Assembly (NCBI RefSeq): GCF_016695175.1
Contig: NZ_CP068022.1
Span: forward strand, 124,001 to 188,000
DNA: 64,000 nucleotides
Direction of reading: 5' to 3'
From: Pseudoalteromonas sp. GCY
Lineage (GTDB): Bacteria > Pseudomonadota > Gammaproteobacteria > Enterobacterales > Alteromonadaceae
The position numbers and the translations under genes were made by a program. Positions 54,765 through 64,000 of this stretch are shown here, piece by piece. The notes below the pieces were generated by a model, which did not search any database, was not told the origin of the DNA, and saw only the letters and a program-made list of their open reading frames with translations. Position 1 is the first letter of the stretch, and every line of letters begins with the position of its first letter.

Positions 54765-56744
54765 CTATTCATTCCTGCTGGTTACCGCATCTCGGATCAG
54801 CGGCCGAGATCTTGCAATAATTTCCGCTGATGTCTGATTAAGTCGCCTTCTCCAGTTTGGATACTCTTGGTCAGTACCAGGAATATTGACTGGTAACTTC
54901 TGTTCGTCGAGGTCATCAAACTGAATTGTCAGCATTTTTGCAGGCGACTTGGCGAGTACATTGATCAGCGCCTGATACACATCACGGGCTTCGCTCGCAA
55001 GGCTGACACTCACCTCACCATAGCGACCAAGCCAATGACAAAGCTTCTCTCGCTCGGATGCTCGCTCTTCATCCGCTTTTGTTAGTTGGGGTTCGCTCAA
55101 TAACTGATATTCACGCTTCAACCTAAGGTCATCATGGCTCCACCAGCCAAAAAATGGCGGGACGTCATGGTTAGCAACCATGAGTAACGCATTGTGCTTA
55201 TAGTGCGTAGGTGCTAAAAACTGACCGTGATAATCCTTCTCGAAGTAAAAAAGAATATTGCTGTATATATGAGACTCAGACATTGCTTCTTTGATTTCGA
55301 TTGGAACAACCCCTAAGTCTTCACCAATGATCATTACTTGATGTTTGACAGACTCAATTTTGAGGATCGCTAAAAGGTACTCAAATGGATAATATACATA
55401 GCAACCTGTTTGCTGCTGATCTTGATAAAAACACCACCACAACCTTCTTAGGCCCATCACATGGTCAATTCTTAATGCCCCAACACCGGTGATGTTTGCT
55501 TGGATCAATTGTTTAAAAAATGCAAAGCGCTGCGCTTTTAACTTAACTGGGTTTAACGCTGGTAACCCCCAGTTTTGACCGAGCTCCGCCCAAGGGTCCG
55601 GAGGTGCGCCCACACAAGCATGTTCGGCATACAAATTTTTATTGCTGTTGTATTCACTTGAGCCGTCAGCACAACCAACGGCTAAGTCATTGATTAAACC
55701 TACGGCCATACCGGCATTCAGTGCCGAAGATTGGCATTGAGTTAATTGCTCAAACGCAAGCCATTGTAAAAACTTAGCAAATTCATCGTCCTCAAATGCC
55801 TTAAGCTCTTGCTGCTTAGTCTGGCAGAATCGAGCAAAGTCTGCACGCCACGCTCCATTTTGTTCACACAATAGCTGCCACGCAAAACGTAACGCGTTAA
55901 GCTTACTTTCCATACAGTGAGTCATATCAAGATATGTCGCGCTCAAGTTACTCTTTGAGACGTCTAAATAGTCGGCGAACACACTCACATCTAAGCCAAA
56001 TTGTTCACACAACAGCTCTATAGAAATGTAAAAAGGGTGCAGTAGGCGTCGGTCATTTGGGCTGTACGGGCTCGCTTTTTCTGGTTCATCAACAAATAAT
56101 AAATGCAGTGGGTTTAACAAAATATAGTCAACCCCTTCAGCTGCGCTAGCCTCAACTAATTGCTTTAGCTCATAAAAATCCGCACTTAGCTTGCTGCCTG
56201 CAGGCTTTAACGAATATAGTTGAATAGACAATCCAAGGAGCTTTTTATGTTGTTCAATCGGGTCATAACACTGTCTAGGCGTCACCCAAAGCTCTGTCTC
56301 AAACCGCGCACCATTTAACATTATCTCAGCGCTATGATAACCCACTTCAATCGCGTTAATTGGCATTTCAAGTTGAACATAACGTGTATCTTGATAGCGG
56401 TAATCCCCAATCGCTACTTGCTTGTTGGGATCGCAAACACAGCAATAACCCAATGCAGGGATCGACACAGTTAATTCGTTAATCTGCAGGCCGACATCCA
56501 CTCTTACCGTGATAGTTGGTGTCTCTTTGCAAACCAAAGTAATGGCTTCAACTGGCGTTAACCACTTAGCAATATCCAACTCAAAATTGAGTGTATTTAT
56601 TTCATCTAGATTGCTGACATCAACACCGCACTCCTGCAATGCCTGTAGGCGAGTTTGGTGATCAAATACCACATGATCACCCGTGTATTTATGGTACTCA
56701 TAACCAATACCATAGAGATAAAGAAGCTGAGCAATGTTGTCCAT
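54765..56744 (-). CDS. malQ: 4-alpha-glucanotransferase (amylomaltase)
   Basis: A 659-residue GH77 enzyme moving glucan chains between short maltodextrins, so that remnants of debranching can be reused by phosphorylase. The catalytic Asp is in ALRIDHVMGLRRLWW and the Glu in MIIGEDLGVVP. ANHDVPPFFGWW is also typical. The long N-terminal extension (1-150) has a beta-rich domain, as in the E. coli-like enzymes. It starts eight bases after the CBM48 gene and abuts glgB. Confidence 0.93.
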   Translation of the reverse strand: MDNIAQLLYLYGIGYEYHKYTGDHVVFDHQTRLQALQECGVDVSNLDEINTLNFELDIAKWLTPVEAITLVCKETPTITVRVDVGLQINELTVSIPALGYCCVCDPNKQVAIGDYRYQDTRYVQLEMPINAIEVGYHSAEIMLNGARFETELWVTPRQCYDPIEQHKKLLGLSIQLYSLKPAGSKLSADFYELKQLVEASAAEGVDYILLNPLHLLFVDEPEKASPYSPNDRRLLHPFYISIELLCEQFGLDVSVFADYLDVSKSNLSATYLDMTHCMESKLNALRFAWQLLCEQNGAWRADFARFCQTKQQELKAFEDDEFAKFLQWLAFEQLTQCQSSALNAGMAVGLINDLAVGCADGSSEYNSNKNLYAEHACVGAPPDPWAELGQNWGLPALNPVKLKAQRFAFFKQLIQANITGVGALRIDHVMGLRRLWWCFYQDQQQTGCYVYYPFEYLLAILKIESVKHQVMIIGEDLGVVPIEIKEAMSESHIYSNILFYFEKDYHGQFLAPTHYKHNALLMVANHDVPPFFGWWSHDDLRLKREYQLLSEPQLTKADEERASEREKLCHWLGRYGEVSVSLASEARDVYQALINVLAKSPAKMLTIQFDDLDEQKLPVNIPGTDQEYPNWRRRLNQTSAEIIARSRPLIRDAVTSRNE

Positions 56745-56752
56745 TTATAAAG

Positions 56753-57052
56753 TTACGCTCTCGCTGTGGACACAACACTGTTGTCTTCTCCAAAGCCGTT
56801 TGGCACATAATCATCTGCTTGATGATCATTGTCCCAGACTTCGCCATCAATCAAATATCTGAAGTGGTAGTCTTTATCGGTTGGTAAACGGTGTTTAAGC
56901 TTAAACGCACTGTCTTTTTTGATGAATTTCATCGGCTCGGGTTGCCAATCATTAAAATCACCAGCAAGTTCCACCGTTTTCGCTTCTGGGTGTGAAAATG
57001 AAAATGTAATTTCTGCTTCGTCTTTTGTTTTGAAAAACCGTTTAGTGAGCAT
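56753..57052 (-). CDS. Stand-alone CBM48 glycogen-binding protein
   Basis: A 99-residue protein almost entirely made of a carbohydrate-binding module of the CBM48/AMPK-beta type (TVELAGDFNDWQPEPMKF, then DYHFRYLIDGEVWDND). It has no catalytic domain. First gene of the glycogen operon, so it may bind glycogen granules and bring enzymes together, or act as a small regulator. The role is inferred; the fold is clear. Confidence 0.85.
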   Translation of the reverse strand: MLTKRFFKTKDEAEITFSFSHPEAKTVELAGDFNDWQPEPMKFIKKDSAFKLKHRLPTDKDYHFRYLIDGEVWDNDHQADDYVPNGFGEDNSVVSTARA

Positions 57053-57632
57053 ATAACCCCCGTTTACCTTTTGTGAGTCCTTATTTCACAGTGACGTACG
57101 CTAATACTGCAAACGACTGGTAACTGTGTACGATTTATGTCGAGCATATTGAGATTTAAGTGAAATTAAATTGCAAAATTAAATTTTAATTAGATGGCAA
57201 CTCACCGTTCGCTTTAAAAATCAACAGCCCTAAGTACAGCAAACAAATATTGAGTTTGTATGACAGTACAAATTTGGTGCAATTTTGCACCGCTTTGGCG
57301 CAATCTAAATCAGATAAGCAGTGATTTCAGTTTACTATGAGTTCCTTGCAATCACTGAGCCAATCACATTAAGAGTCTACAAGAAAGCTAGTTAAGAATG
57401 GTTATCATGTAAAGTGAATTTAACTAATAATTGATCCCGCTCATATAAAGCAGTCTGCAAAGTAAAATTTTTAGTACTTTTGCACGATGAAGTTTGCAAC
57501 TGAATGCTAAAGTGTGTAAAAAACTAGGTTAGCAACTATAATTTCAGATTACATTTTTTGCGATGAAGATCTCATCTGAGTACTATTACTCCGTAATATG
57601 CAAGAGTCTGAATTGCTAAGGAAAGCCTATTC
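57053..57632. other. Divergent promoter region of the glycogen operon and a GGDEF-EAL gene
   Basis: 580 bp without a gene. It must contain promoters on both strands. A TGTGA...TCACA pair near 57072-57090 looks CRP-like, but its spacer is nine instead of six bases, so I do not call it. No RNA gene or riboswitch was recognised. Confidence 0.45.
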
Positions 57633-59534
57633 ATGCCAAACGCGATAAGACTAACAAGTACCCTACTTCTGGGCACATTATTTGTAGTCATATTGCTGCA
57701 TCTGTCTTTTAAGGCTCATGTGCTTGAGCTGCTCGCTACAACCTCGGCAAATGAACACCTTACAACATCAATGGTATCACCTTGGTATTCCCCACTACTG
57801 CACGGCTTGAGCTTTGCAGCAAGCGGAAACCACACCTATGTTGCGGTAGAATCAACACTAGGAATACCCAAATATCTGGATGTAAGTACAGTTTGGTATG
57901 CCGTGTTTACTTCTCCAATCACTCTAATTTCAATTGCAACTTTACTCGCTATTGTTACGTATCTTTTTAAATCAGAGCGCCGCTATCGTAATCAAGATGA
58001 AGATATAAGCGAGGTGAATAAGGACGTTGGAGGAATATTGACGCGTTTAGAGGTTGATAGTGCGCCACTACATCATCAGTCTTCTCTTGCCAAGCTCAGC
58101 CATGCGATCCACGATTTGTCTAGTCATCTTGCACGAGTAAAACGCCATTCAGAGTCTCAAATTTTTCAAGACAAGCTCACTAAGTTAATAGATAGACATG
58201 CATATATTGACCATATCGAGGCAAAGTTAAAGCAAGCAGAGTTGGCGCGACAAAAATGTGGCCTGCTATTTATTGATTTGGACGGCTTTAAGCAGGTCAA
58301 TGATTCCTTTGGCCACAGTTTTGGCGACGAAATTCTGATCCAAGTTGCCGCTCGGCTCTCCAAAGTGGTTCGCCAATATGGTTTAGAAGATTGCCACCCT
58401 ATTCATGGCCTTGAACAAAACCTTTCAAGACTCGGCGGCGATGAATTTTCGCTATTTATTCCCAAATTAAACAATCCAAGTTTGTGCACAGAAATCGCAC
58501 AGTCCATTCTTAGTGATATAGAGCGTGATTTCTTGCTTGGCAATAAGCTTGTCAAAATTGGAGCAAGTATCGGCATCGCGGTATACCCAGATAGTGCAGC
58601 AACACCAAACTCATTATTACAGATGGCTGATGTTGCTATGTACAGAGCAAAAACGGATGGTCGTGGGATTTTTAAAGTTTATTCCCCCGAAATGGGTTCG
58701 AAAATGCGACGTTATCACTACCTCTTACAAGAGTTACGACTCGCTATCTCTGCGCAAAGCTTTTATCTGTCATTCCAACCAATAGTGCATGTTGAAGATT
58801 GTGCTATCGACTATTTTGAGGCGCTTATTCGTTGGAACCACCCGATAGAAGGACAAATTCCACCGGCCGAATTTATTCCAATTGCAGAGGAGTCTAATTT
58901 GATTCTAGAGCTTGGTGATTGGATCCTACTTGAGTCGTGTAGGCAAATGTGTGCATGGCACAATGCAGGGATGAAAAAGGTAAAAATCTCAGTCAATGTT
59001 TCTGGAATACAACTAAAGCACAGAAAGGTCTTTGAATGGGTAAATGCTGCCCTAGAAAAAACCGGTTTACCAGCCACTGCTTTGATGTTGGAGATCACTG
59101 AATCTACTCTTATCAAGGCCAGCAATGAAACGATTTCACAATTGCAACAATGCCGAGATGCAGGAATAAGTGTCGCGATTGACGACTTTGGAACAGGTTT
59201 TAGCTCACTAAGCACCCTCGCCGATTTACCTATTGATGTGATAAAAATCGATAAACTGTTTATCACTCAAGCTAATAGCAACCCTAAGTATCGTAAGATC
59301 CTCAATTCCATCAGCGAACTTGGACAGCAGTTAGAATTAAAAATTGTTGCCGAGGGCGTTGAACAAACCGAACAATTTGAGCTAGTTAAAAACTTAGGAA
59401 TTAGCTGTGTACAGGGGTATTTAGTTAGCAGGCCTGAAAGCTCAAATAATGTTGGTAGCAAAGTGTTAAATGGCAATGTGAATCATATCGCAGCCACCGG
59501 CACCAGCATTTGGTTACCAGAGCAAGTTGGATAA
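57633..59534 (+). CDS. Membrane GGDEF-EAL c-di-GMP protein
   Basis: A 633-residue protein with two TM segments (about 10-28 and 88-110) enclosing a small periplasmic part. GGDEF lies at 180-345 (LGGDEFSLF intact), EAL at 360-615 with FEALIRW, EITEST, DDFGTGFSSL, KIDKLF and AEGVEQ, so a phosphodiesterase is expected. In front of GGDEF the usual RxxD site is replaced by an insertion (QYGLEDCHPIHGLEQ), so product inhibition is probably missing. ATG at 57633 with AAGGAAAG. Confidence 0.9.
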   Translation: MPNAIRLTSTLLLGTLFVVILLHLSFKAHVLELLATTSANEHLTTSMVSPWYSPLLHGLSFAASGNHTYVAVESTLGIPKYLDVSTVWYAVFTSPITLISIATLLAIVTYLFKSERRYRNQDEDISEVNKDVGGILTRLEVDSAPLHHQSSLAKLSHAIHDLSSHLARVKRHSESQIFQDKLTKLIDRHAYIDHIEAKLKQAELARQKCGLLFIDLDGFKQVNDSFGHSFGDEILIQVAARLSKVVRQYGLEDCHPIHGLEQNLSRLGGDEFSLFIPKLNNPSLCTEIAQSILSDIERDFLLGNKLVKIGASIGIAVYPDSAATPNSLLQMADVAMYRAKTDGRGIFKVYSPEMGSKMRRYHYLLQELRLAISAQSFYLSFQPIVHVEDCAIDYFEALIRWNHPIEGQIPPAEFIPIAEESNLILELGDWILLESCRQMCAWHNAGMKKVKISVNVSGIQLKHRKVFEWVNAALEKTGLPATALMLEITESTLIKASNETISQLQQCRDAGISVAIDDFGTGFSSLSTLADLPIDVIKIDKLFITQANSNPKYRKILNSISELGQQLELKIVAEGVEQTEQFELVKNLGISCVQGYLVSRPESSNNVGSKVLNGNVNHIAATGTSIWLPEQVG

Positions 59535-59651
59535 CCGACTTTATACACTCTACACTTATTCGTATTAACGAAACCTTTCAGTTTGAATGCTGCTACAAAT
59601 CACTTTGAACAAAGCAGAAACAATTCTAACGTTGAAACAGAGATCTTAAGC

Positions 59652-60569
59652 ATGACAGAAATTGACTTTCCACAGAGGCTTATTCGAGAAATAGCTACAG
59701 GGTTAGGATTCGGCGGAGGTATTGCGGTGGGAACAGCTATCGTTGTATTTTTAGCCAAAAATGTTGCTAGCAATATCTTTAAAAGGGATATTGAAAAGTA
59801 TAAATCAGGTTTAAAACTCAGGGAACTTGATTACAACAATAAAGTAGAGATCAAAAAACAACTAGAAGCTATCGTAAGAAAGTATTCAGGTAAAATTTTA
59901 CTGTCCGCTAGTGACCTTCAAGATCGGCTGTGGCATGTTTGTCAAAGGCAATCCAATTCAAAAAACCCAGTTCTTTTGGTAGATGATGATAGTCAACCTA
60001 TGTATGGTGCATGGCCGATGACAAAAAAACATTATCTATCATCTACGCTTTATATGTTTGCACGGTATTTCTATTGGGTTGAGTCTCTCAAAACTGAATT
60101 TAGCTATTTAGATTTTGGGGATGATAGCAAAACCAATGAATTTAATTATTACTTGAAAAAAATAGAACGGGCTCTGGCTGATACAAACATTCAAAAGTAC
60201 TTTTACAGCAGAGTCAAAATTGACAGGCCTATATTTCAATTCATGCAAACTGAAATTGGTGAGCATTTAGCCCAAGATAGCGAAGGGTGTATGTCCTATA
60301 AGCAGTTTTTATCGGTTTACGATGAACTTATAAAATCCTCAGAAAGTTTTGCTGCTTTGAAAGAACTCTTGATCTTAAGCCAGTTGAAACAAAGCAATAA
60401 TTTCACTTTAACTAGGTTGCGAATTATATCGAACGCTCTATATGAGCTCATATATTTTCTCAACAAAGAAAGGGCCCTTATTTCTCCTGATCAATTTGAG
60501 AAAGTAAAATTAACAAACTTCAAAGTCGAGCTTTATGAAAAGGACTGGCCTCACCTTCCCAGAACTTGA
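59652..60569 (+). CDS. Membrane-anchored protein of unknown function
   Basis: About 305 residues from the ATG at 59652; a frame extends to 59583 without a good start signal. One glycine-rich TM segment lies at about 16-40 (GLGFGGGIAVGTAIVVFLA). A charged helix follows (YKSGLKLRELDYNNKVEIKK), and the rest is soluble and helical. No motif recognised. It stands alone between the GGDEF-EAL gene and a convergent Lrp-type gene. Its base composition is more AT-rich than that of its neighbours, so it may be recently acquired. Confidence 0.65.
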   Translation: MTEIDFPQRLIREIATGLGFGGGIAVGTAIVVFLAKNVASNIFKRDIEKYKSGLKLRELDYNNKVEIKKQLEAIVRKYSGKILLSASDLQDRLWHVCQRQSNSKNPVLLVDDDSQPMYGAWPMTKKHYLSSTLYMFARYFYWVESLKTEFSYLDFGDDSKTNEFNYYLKKIERALADTNIQKYFYSRVKIDRPIFQFMQTEIGEHLAQDSEGCMSYKQFLSVYDELIKSSESFAALKELLILSQLKQSNNFTLTRLRIISNALYELIYFLNKERALISPDQFEKVKLTNFKVELYEKDWPHLPRT

Positions 60570-60602
60570 TTACCCAATATTCATTAAGATCGGGATAACG
60601 CG

Positions 60603-61031
60603 CTATCGCTTAAATTTGGTTTCTAGAATAACCGAAGAATTAGTACGCTCAACCCCTTCTAAATTACCGATTTCATCTAGCAGATGACTCAACTGCTCCA
60701 AACTCTGCGCTTCAACAACGGCAATCAAGTCATATTCCCCACTAATGGCATAAAGCGAAGAAACATTTGGCAACTGCTGCAATGCCAAATTCGCCTTTGT
60801 CGTGAGTTTTTGTTTTACCTTGATAGAAACGTGTGCCGATACTAAATCGTCCATATACTGCTCCGCGAACTCTACGCGATAGCCTTTAATTACGCCATTT
60901 TGCTCTAATTTTGCGATACGATTTTGTACTGTGGTTCTGGAAAGGTCTAACTTACGTGCTAACTCAGAAATGCTCTCTCGTGCGTTATTACGCAACAGTG
61001 CAATGAGCTTTTCGTCTTGTGAACTAATCAT
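60603..61031 (-). CDS. Lrp/AsnC-family regulator, divergent from the ast operon
   Basis: A 142-residue regulator. The helix-turn-helix is at residues 5-60 (SISELARKLDLSRTTVQNRI), and the RAM ligand domain at 65-140 (VSSLYAISGEYDLIAVVEA). I start it at the ATG at 61031; the longer frame to 61250 only crosses the promoter region and overlaps the next gene. It lies back to back with astC, which suggests amino-acid-dependent control of arginine breakdown. Confidence 0.9.
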   Translation of the reverse strand: MISSQDEKLIALLRNNARESISELARKLDLSRTTVQNRIAKLEQNGVIKGYRVEFAEQYMDDLVSAHVSIKVKQKLTTKANLALQQLPNVSSLYAISGEYDLIAVVEAQSLEQLSHLLDEIGNLEGVERTNSSVILETKFKR

Positions 61032-61155
61032 TTTGCAATTTAACCATGTTAATTTGACATAAATGATAGCAAATATGTGAATTATTGCACTGCAAATTAT
61101 TACAAAAGCGCGTAATAATGAAGAAATAGCAAGTTGGCTGTGAGCAGAACAATAA

Positions 61156-62421
<1,266 letters not shown>

Positions 62422-62451
62422 GGAGCTGGGGACCTCGGTCTCCTCTTTCTC

Positions 62452-63477
62452 ATGTTAGTATTAAGACCAATACAAAAAACTGACTTCGATGCGCTAAAAA
62501 CCATAGCAGTTGAATCTGGCCATGGGTTTACCTCATTGCCAGTAGATGACGAATTGTTGTCTAATAAAATTAACCGCTCGGTTGAAAGCTTTGCAAAGTC
62601 AGTGTCAAAACCATACGACGAAGGCTATTTATTCGTTCTTGAAGACACACAAACGGGCGAAATTATAGGCACCACTGCGATTGAAGCCGCGGTCGGTATG
62701 TCTGTGCCTTTATATCACTATCATCTTGGTAAAACAGTACATCACTCAAGAACTTTGGGTGTCTATAATACCGTTGATATTCTGTCGATGTGTAACGACT
62801 ACACAGGTAGCTCTGAGATCTGCACGCTATTTTTACGTGAAGGTCATCGTCAAGGGTTAGCTGGTCGCTTTCTTTCAAGAAGCCGTTTCTTATTTATGGC
62901 AGAACATGCAGAACGCTTTAGCGATACCGTTATTGCAGAAATGCGTGGTGTAAGTGACGAACATGGCCATTCGCCGTTTTGGCAATGGCTGCAAGAACAC
63001 TTTTTTAGCATCGAATTTCCGCAAGCAGATCACTTGGTAGGTCTCGGGGACAAAGTTTTTATTTGTGAACTTATGCCCAAGTATCCCATCTATGCAAACC
63101 TACTAAGTCCAGAAGCACAAACTGTGATAGGTAAAGTGCACGAGAAAACCAAGCCTGCTTTGCGTTTGTTACAAAAAGAGGGGTTTGAACACCGTGGCTA
63201 TGTTGACTTGTTCGACGCAGGTCCAACGGTGGAAGCCAAACTCGACAACATTAGAACGGTTAGAGAGTCGTTTAAAGGTGAGGTTGAAATAGTCACTTCA
63301 CTACCAGACAAGCTCCCTAGTCTTGCTATTTCAAATGGTCGATTAGACGCGTTTAAAGCCACGTTTACCGATCAGGCTTATCTGTGCGAAGCAGAAGAAA
63401 AAATTCAGCTGACCGCAGAGGTAGCCAATGCGCTTGATGTCACTCAAGGTGAACTGATAAACGCATTTGAACTATAG
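62452..63477 (+). CDS. astA: Arginine N-succinyltransferase
   Basis: A 341-residue enzyme of the AstA family that transfers succinyl from succinyl-CoA to arginine, the first step of the arginine succinyltransferase pathway. Typical are MLVLRPIQKTDFDALKTIA, GYLFVLEDTQTGEIIGT and SEICTLFLREGHRQGLAGRF (the CoA-binding GNAT part). It lies 30 bases after astC. Normal length. Confidence 0.95.
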   Translation: MLVLRPIQKTDFDALKTIAVESGHGFTSLPVDDELLSNKINRSVESFAKSVSKPYDEGYLFVLEDTQTGEIIGTTAIEAAVGMSVPLYHYHLGKTVHHSRTLGVYNTVDILSMCNDYTGSSEICTLFLREGHRQGLAGRFLSRSRFLFMAEHAERFSDTVIAEMRGVSDEHGHSPFWQWLQEHFFSIEFPQADHLVGLGDKVFICELMPKYPIYANLLSPEAQTVIGKVHEKTKPALRLLQKEGFEHRGYVDLFDAGPTVEAKLDNIRTVRESFKGEVEIVTSLPDKLPSLAISNGRLDAFKATFTDQAYLCEAEEKIQLTAEVANALDVTQGELINAFEL

Positions 63478-63553
63478 ATTTCAATGTCGTGCTGATACCA
63501 ATTGGTATAAAGTTTAACAAGCTGTCACCAAGACAAAAAATTAGGAAACCATT

Positions 63554-64000
63554 ATGCACAACAACGTAGATACATTATTTGAACACCTGTGGGACAACTA
63601 CCTAGAAGTAACGCCTTCAGCAGTTAAAGTTCATGAACTACTCGGCTCAACGCAAAAAGACGACGTGATCAACGACCACATTGCATTGCGTACCTTTAAC
63701 ATCGAAAAAGTAGGCCTAGAAAAGCTCGCTGCGCATTTTAAAGCCGTAGGTTACACCGAGTGTGGCGAATACCATTTTGAAGCGAAAAAGCTATATGCAA
63801 AGCATTATGAACACCAAGATCCAACTAAACCAAAGGTGTTTATCTCTGAGCTGCTAGTTGAAAAATGTTCAGAAGAACTACAAGCTATCGTTAAAGACAT
63901 GGTTGAGCAAATCGACGAGTCAGCAGTAACAGCTAAAAACTTCCTGTATTCTGGCACCCACTGGCGTGTTTCTCACGAGACATACAAAAAGCTACTCGCT
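63554..64000 (+). CDS. DUF1338 protein (2-oxoadipate dioxygenase/decarboxylase-like), cut by window edge
   Basis: The first 149 residues of a DUF1338 protein (MHNNVDTLFEHLWDNYLEV, then INDHIALRTFNIEKVGLEKL). The His in NDHIALR is one of the metal ligands of the family, whose characterised member HglS oxidises 2-oxoadipate to 2-hydroxyglutarate. The ATG at 63554 follows TTAGGAAAC. It continues the ast operon direction, so it probably acts in amino acid breakdown. Confidence 0.88.
   Translation, partial: MHNNVDTLFEHLWDNYLEVTPSAVKVHELLGSTQKDDVINDHIALRTFNIEKVGLEKLAAHFKAVGYTECGEYHFEAKKLYAKHYEHQDPTKPKVFISELLVEKCSEELQAIVKDMVEQIDESAVTAKNFLYSGTHWRVSHETYKKLLA

Noticed and set aside
57072..57090. CRP site before the glycogen operon
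   Set aside because: Half sites TGTGA and TCACA are present, but the spacer is nine bases instead of six.

Overview
The window looks like a chromosome segment of a marine gammaproteobacterium, most likely Pseudoalteromonas or a close relative. The core genes and their neighbourhoods point that way: minCDE, a seven-gene glycogen cluster, hemH, rluF, an arginine succinyltransferase (ast) operon, a short-Q-loop cytochrome bd oxidase, and many GGDEF/EAL proteins. The species is an inference from gene content; no rRNA is present.

About 2.1-22.0 kb is accessory DNA. I read it as one Tn7-like transposon of about 19.9 kb (2146-22029). Its ends carry inverted repeats that begin TGATCACCGCCAT and match at 21 of 24 positions. 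Both ends hold further copies of a TTGAGAWT-type motif expected of TnsB-binding sites, and a GGGG tetranucleotide lies directly outside each end. Its transposition genes (tnsA, tnsB, tnsC, tniQ on the minus strand, 11.6-16.5 kb) sit in the middle of the element instead of at one end. The cargo, left to right, is: an orphan HipB-like regulator; four integron-type gene cassettes with attC sites but no integrase; a NYN-LOTUS-CSD RNase-like protein with two tiny overlapping genes; an unknown 373-aa protein; a Septu-like pair whose ATPase gene is broken twice while its HNH nuclease gene is intact; the tns operon; and a Gabija-type pair (gajA, gajB) next to the right end. The element thus looks like a mobile defence island.

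Left of the element are the start of a secreted beta-propeller sensor gene and a small periplasmic protein. Right of it is an intact tyrosine recombinase with its own promoter, followed by ordinary chromosome: an Aer-like chemoreceptor, hemH, two c-di-GMP proteins around a YfcC transporter, a nucleotide pyrophosphatase-like enzyme, GbsR/MarR-cydAB, mltB-ycgL, minCDE, rluF, and an overlapping trio (HDOD, DUF418, periplasmic binding protein).

From 57.0 kb back to 45.1 kb a minus-strand operon encodes glycogen metabolism: a CBM48 protein, malQ, glgB, glgX, glgP, glgC and glgA, covering precursor synthesis, elongation, branching, debranching and phosphorolysis. Beyond it are a GGDEF-EAL protein, an unknown membrane protein, and an Lrp/AsnC regulator divergent from astC/argD-astA and a DUF1338 gene cut by the window edge.
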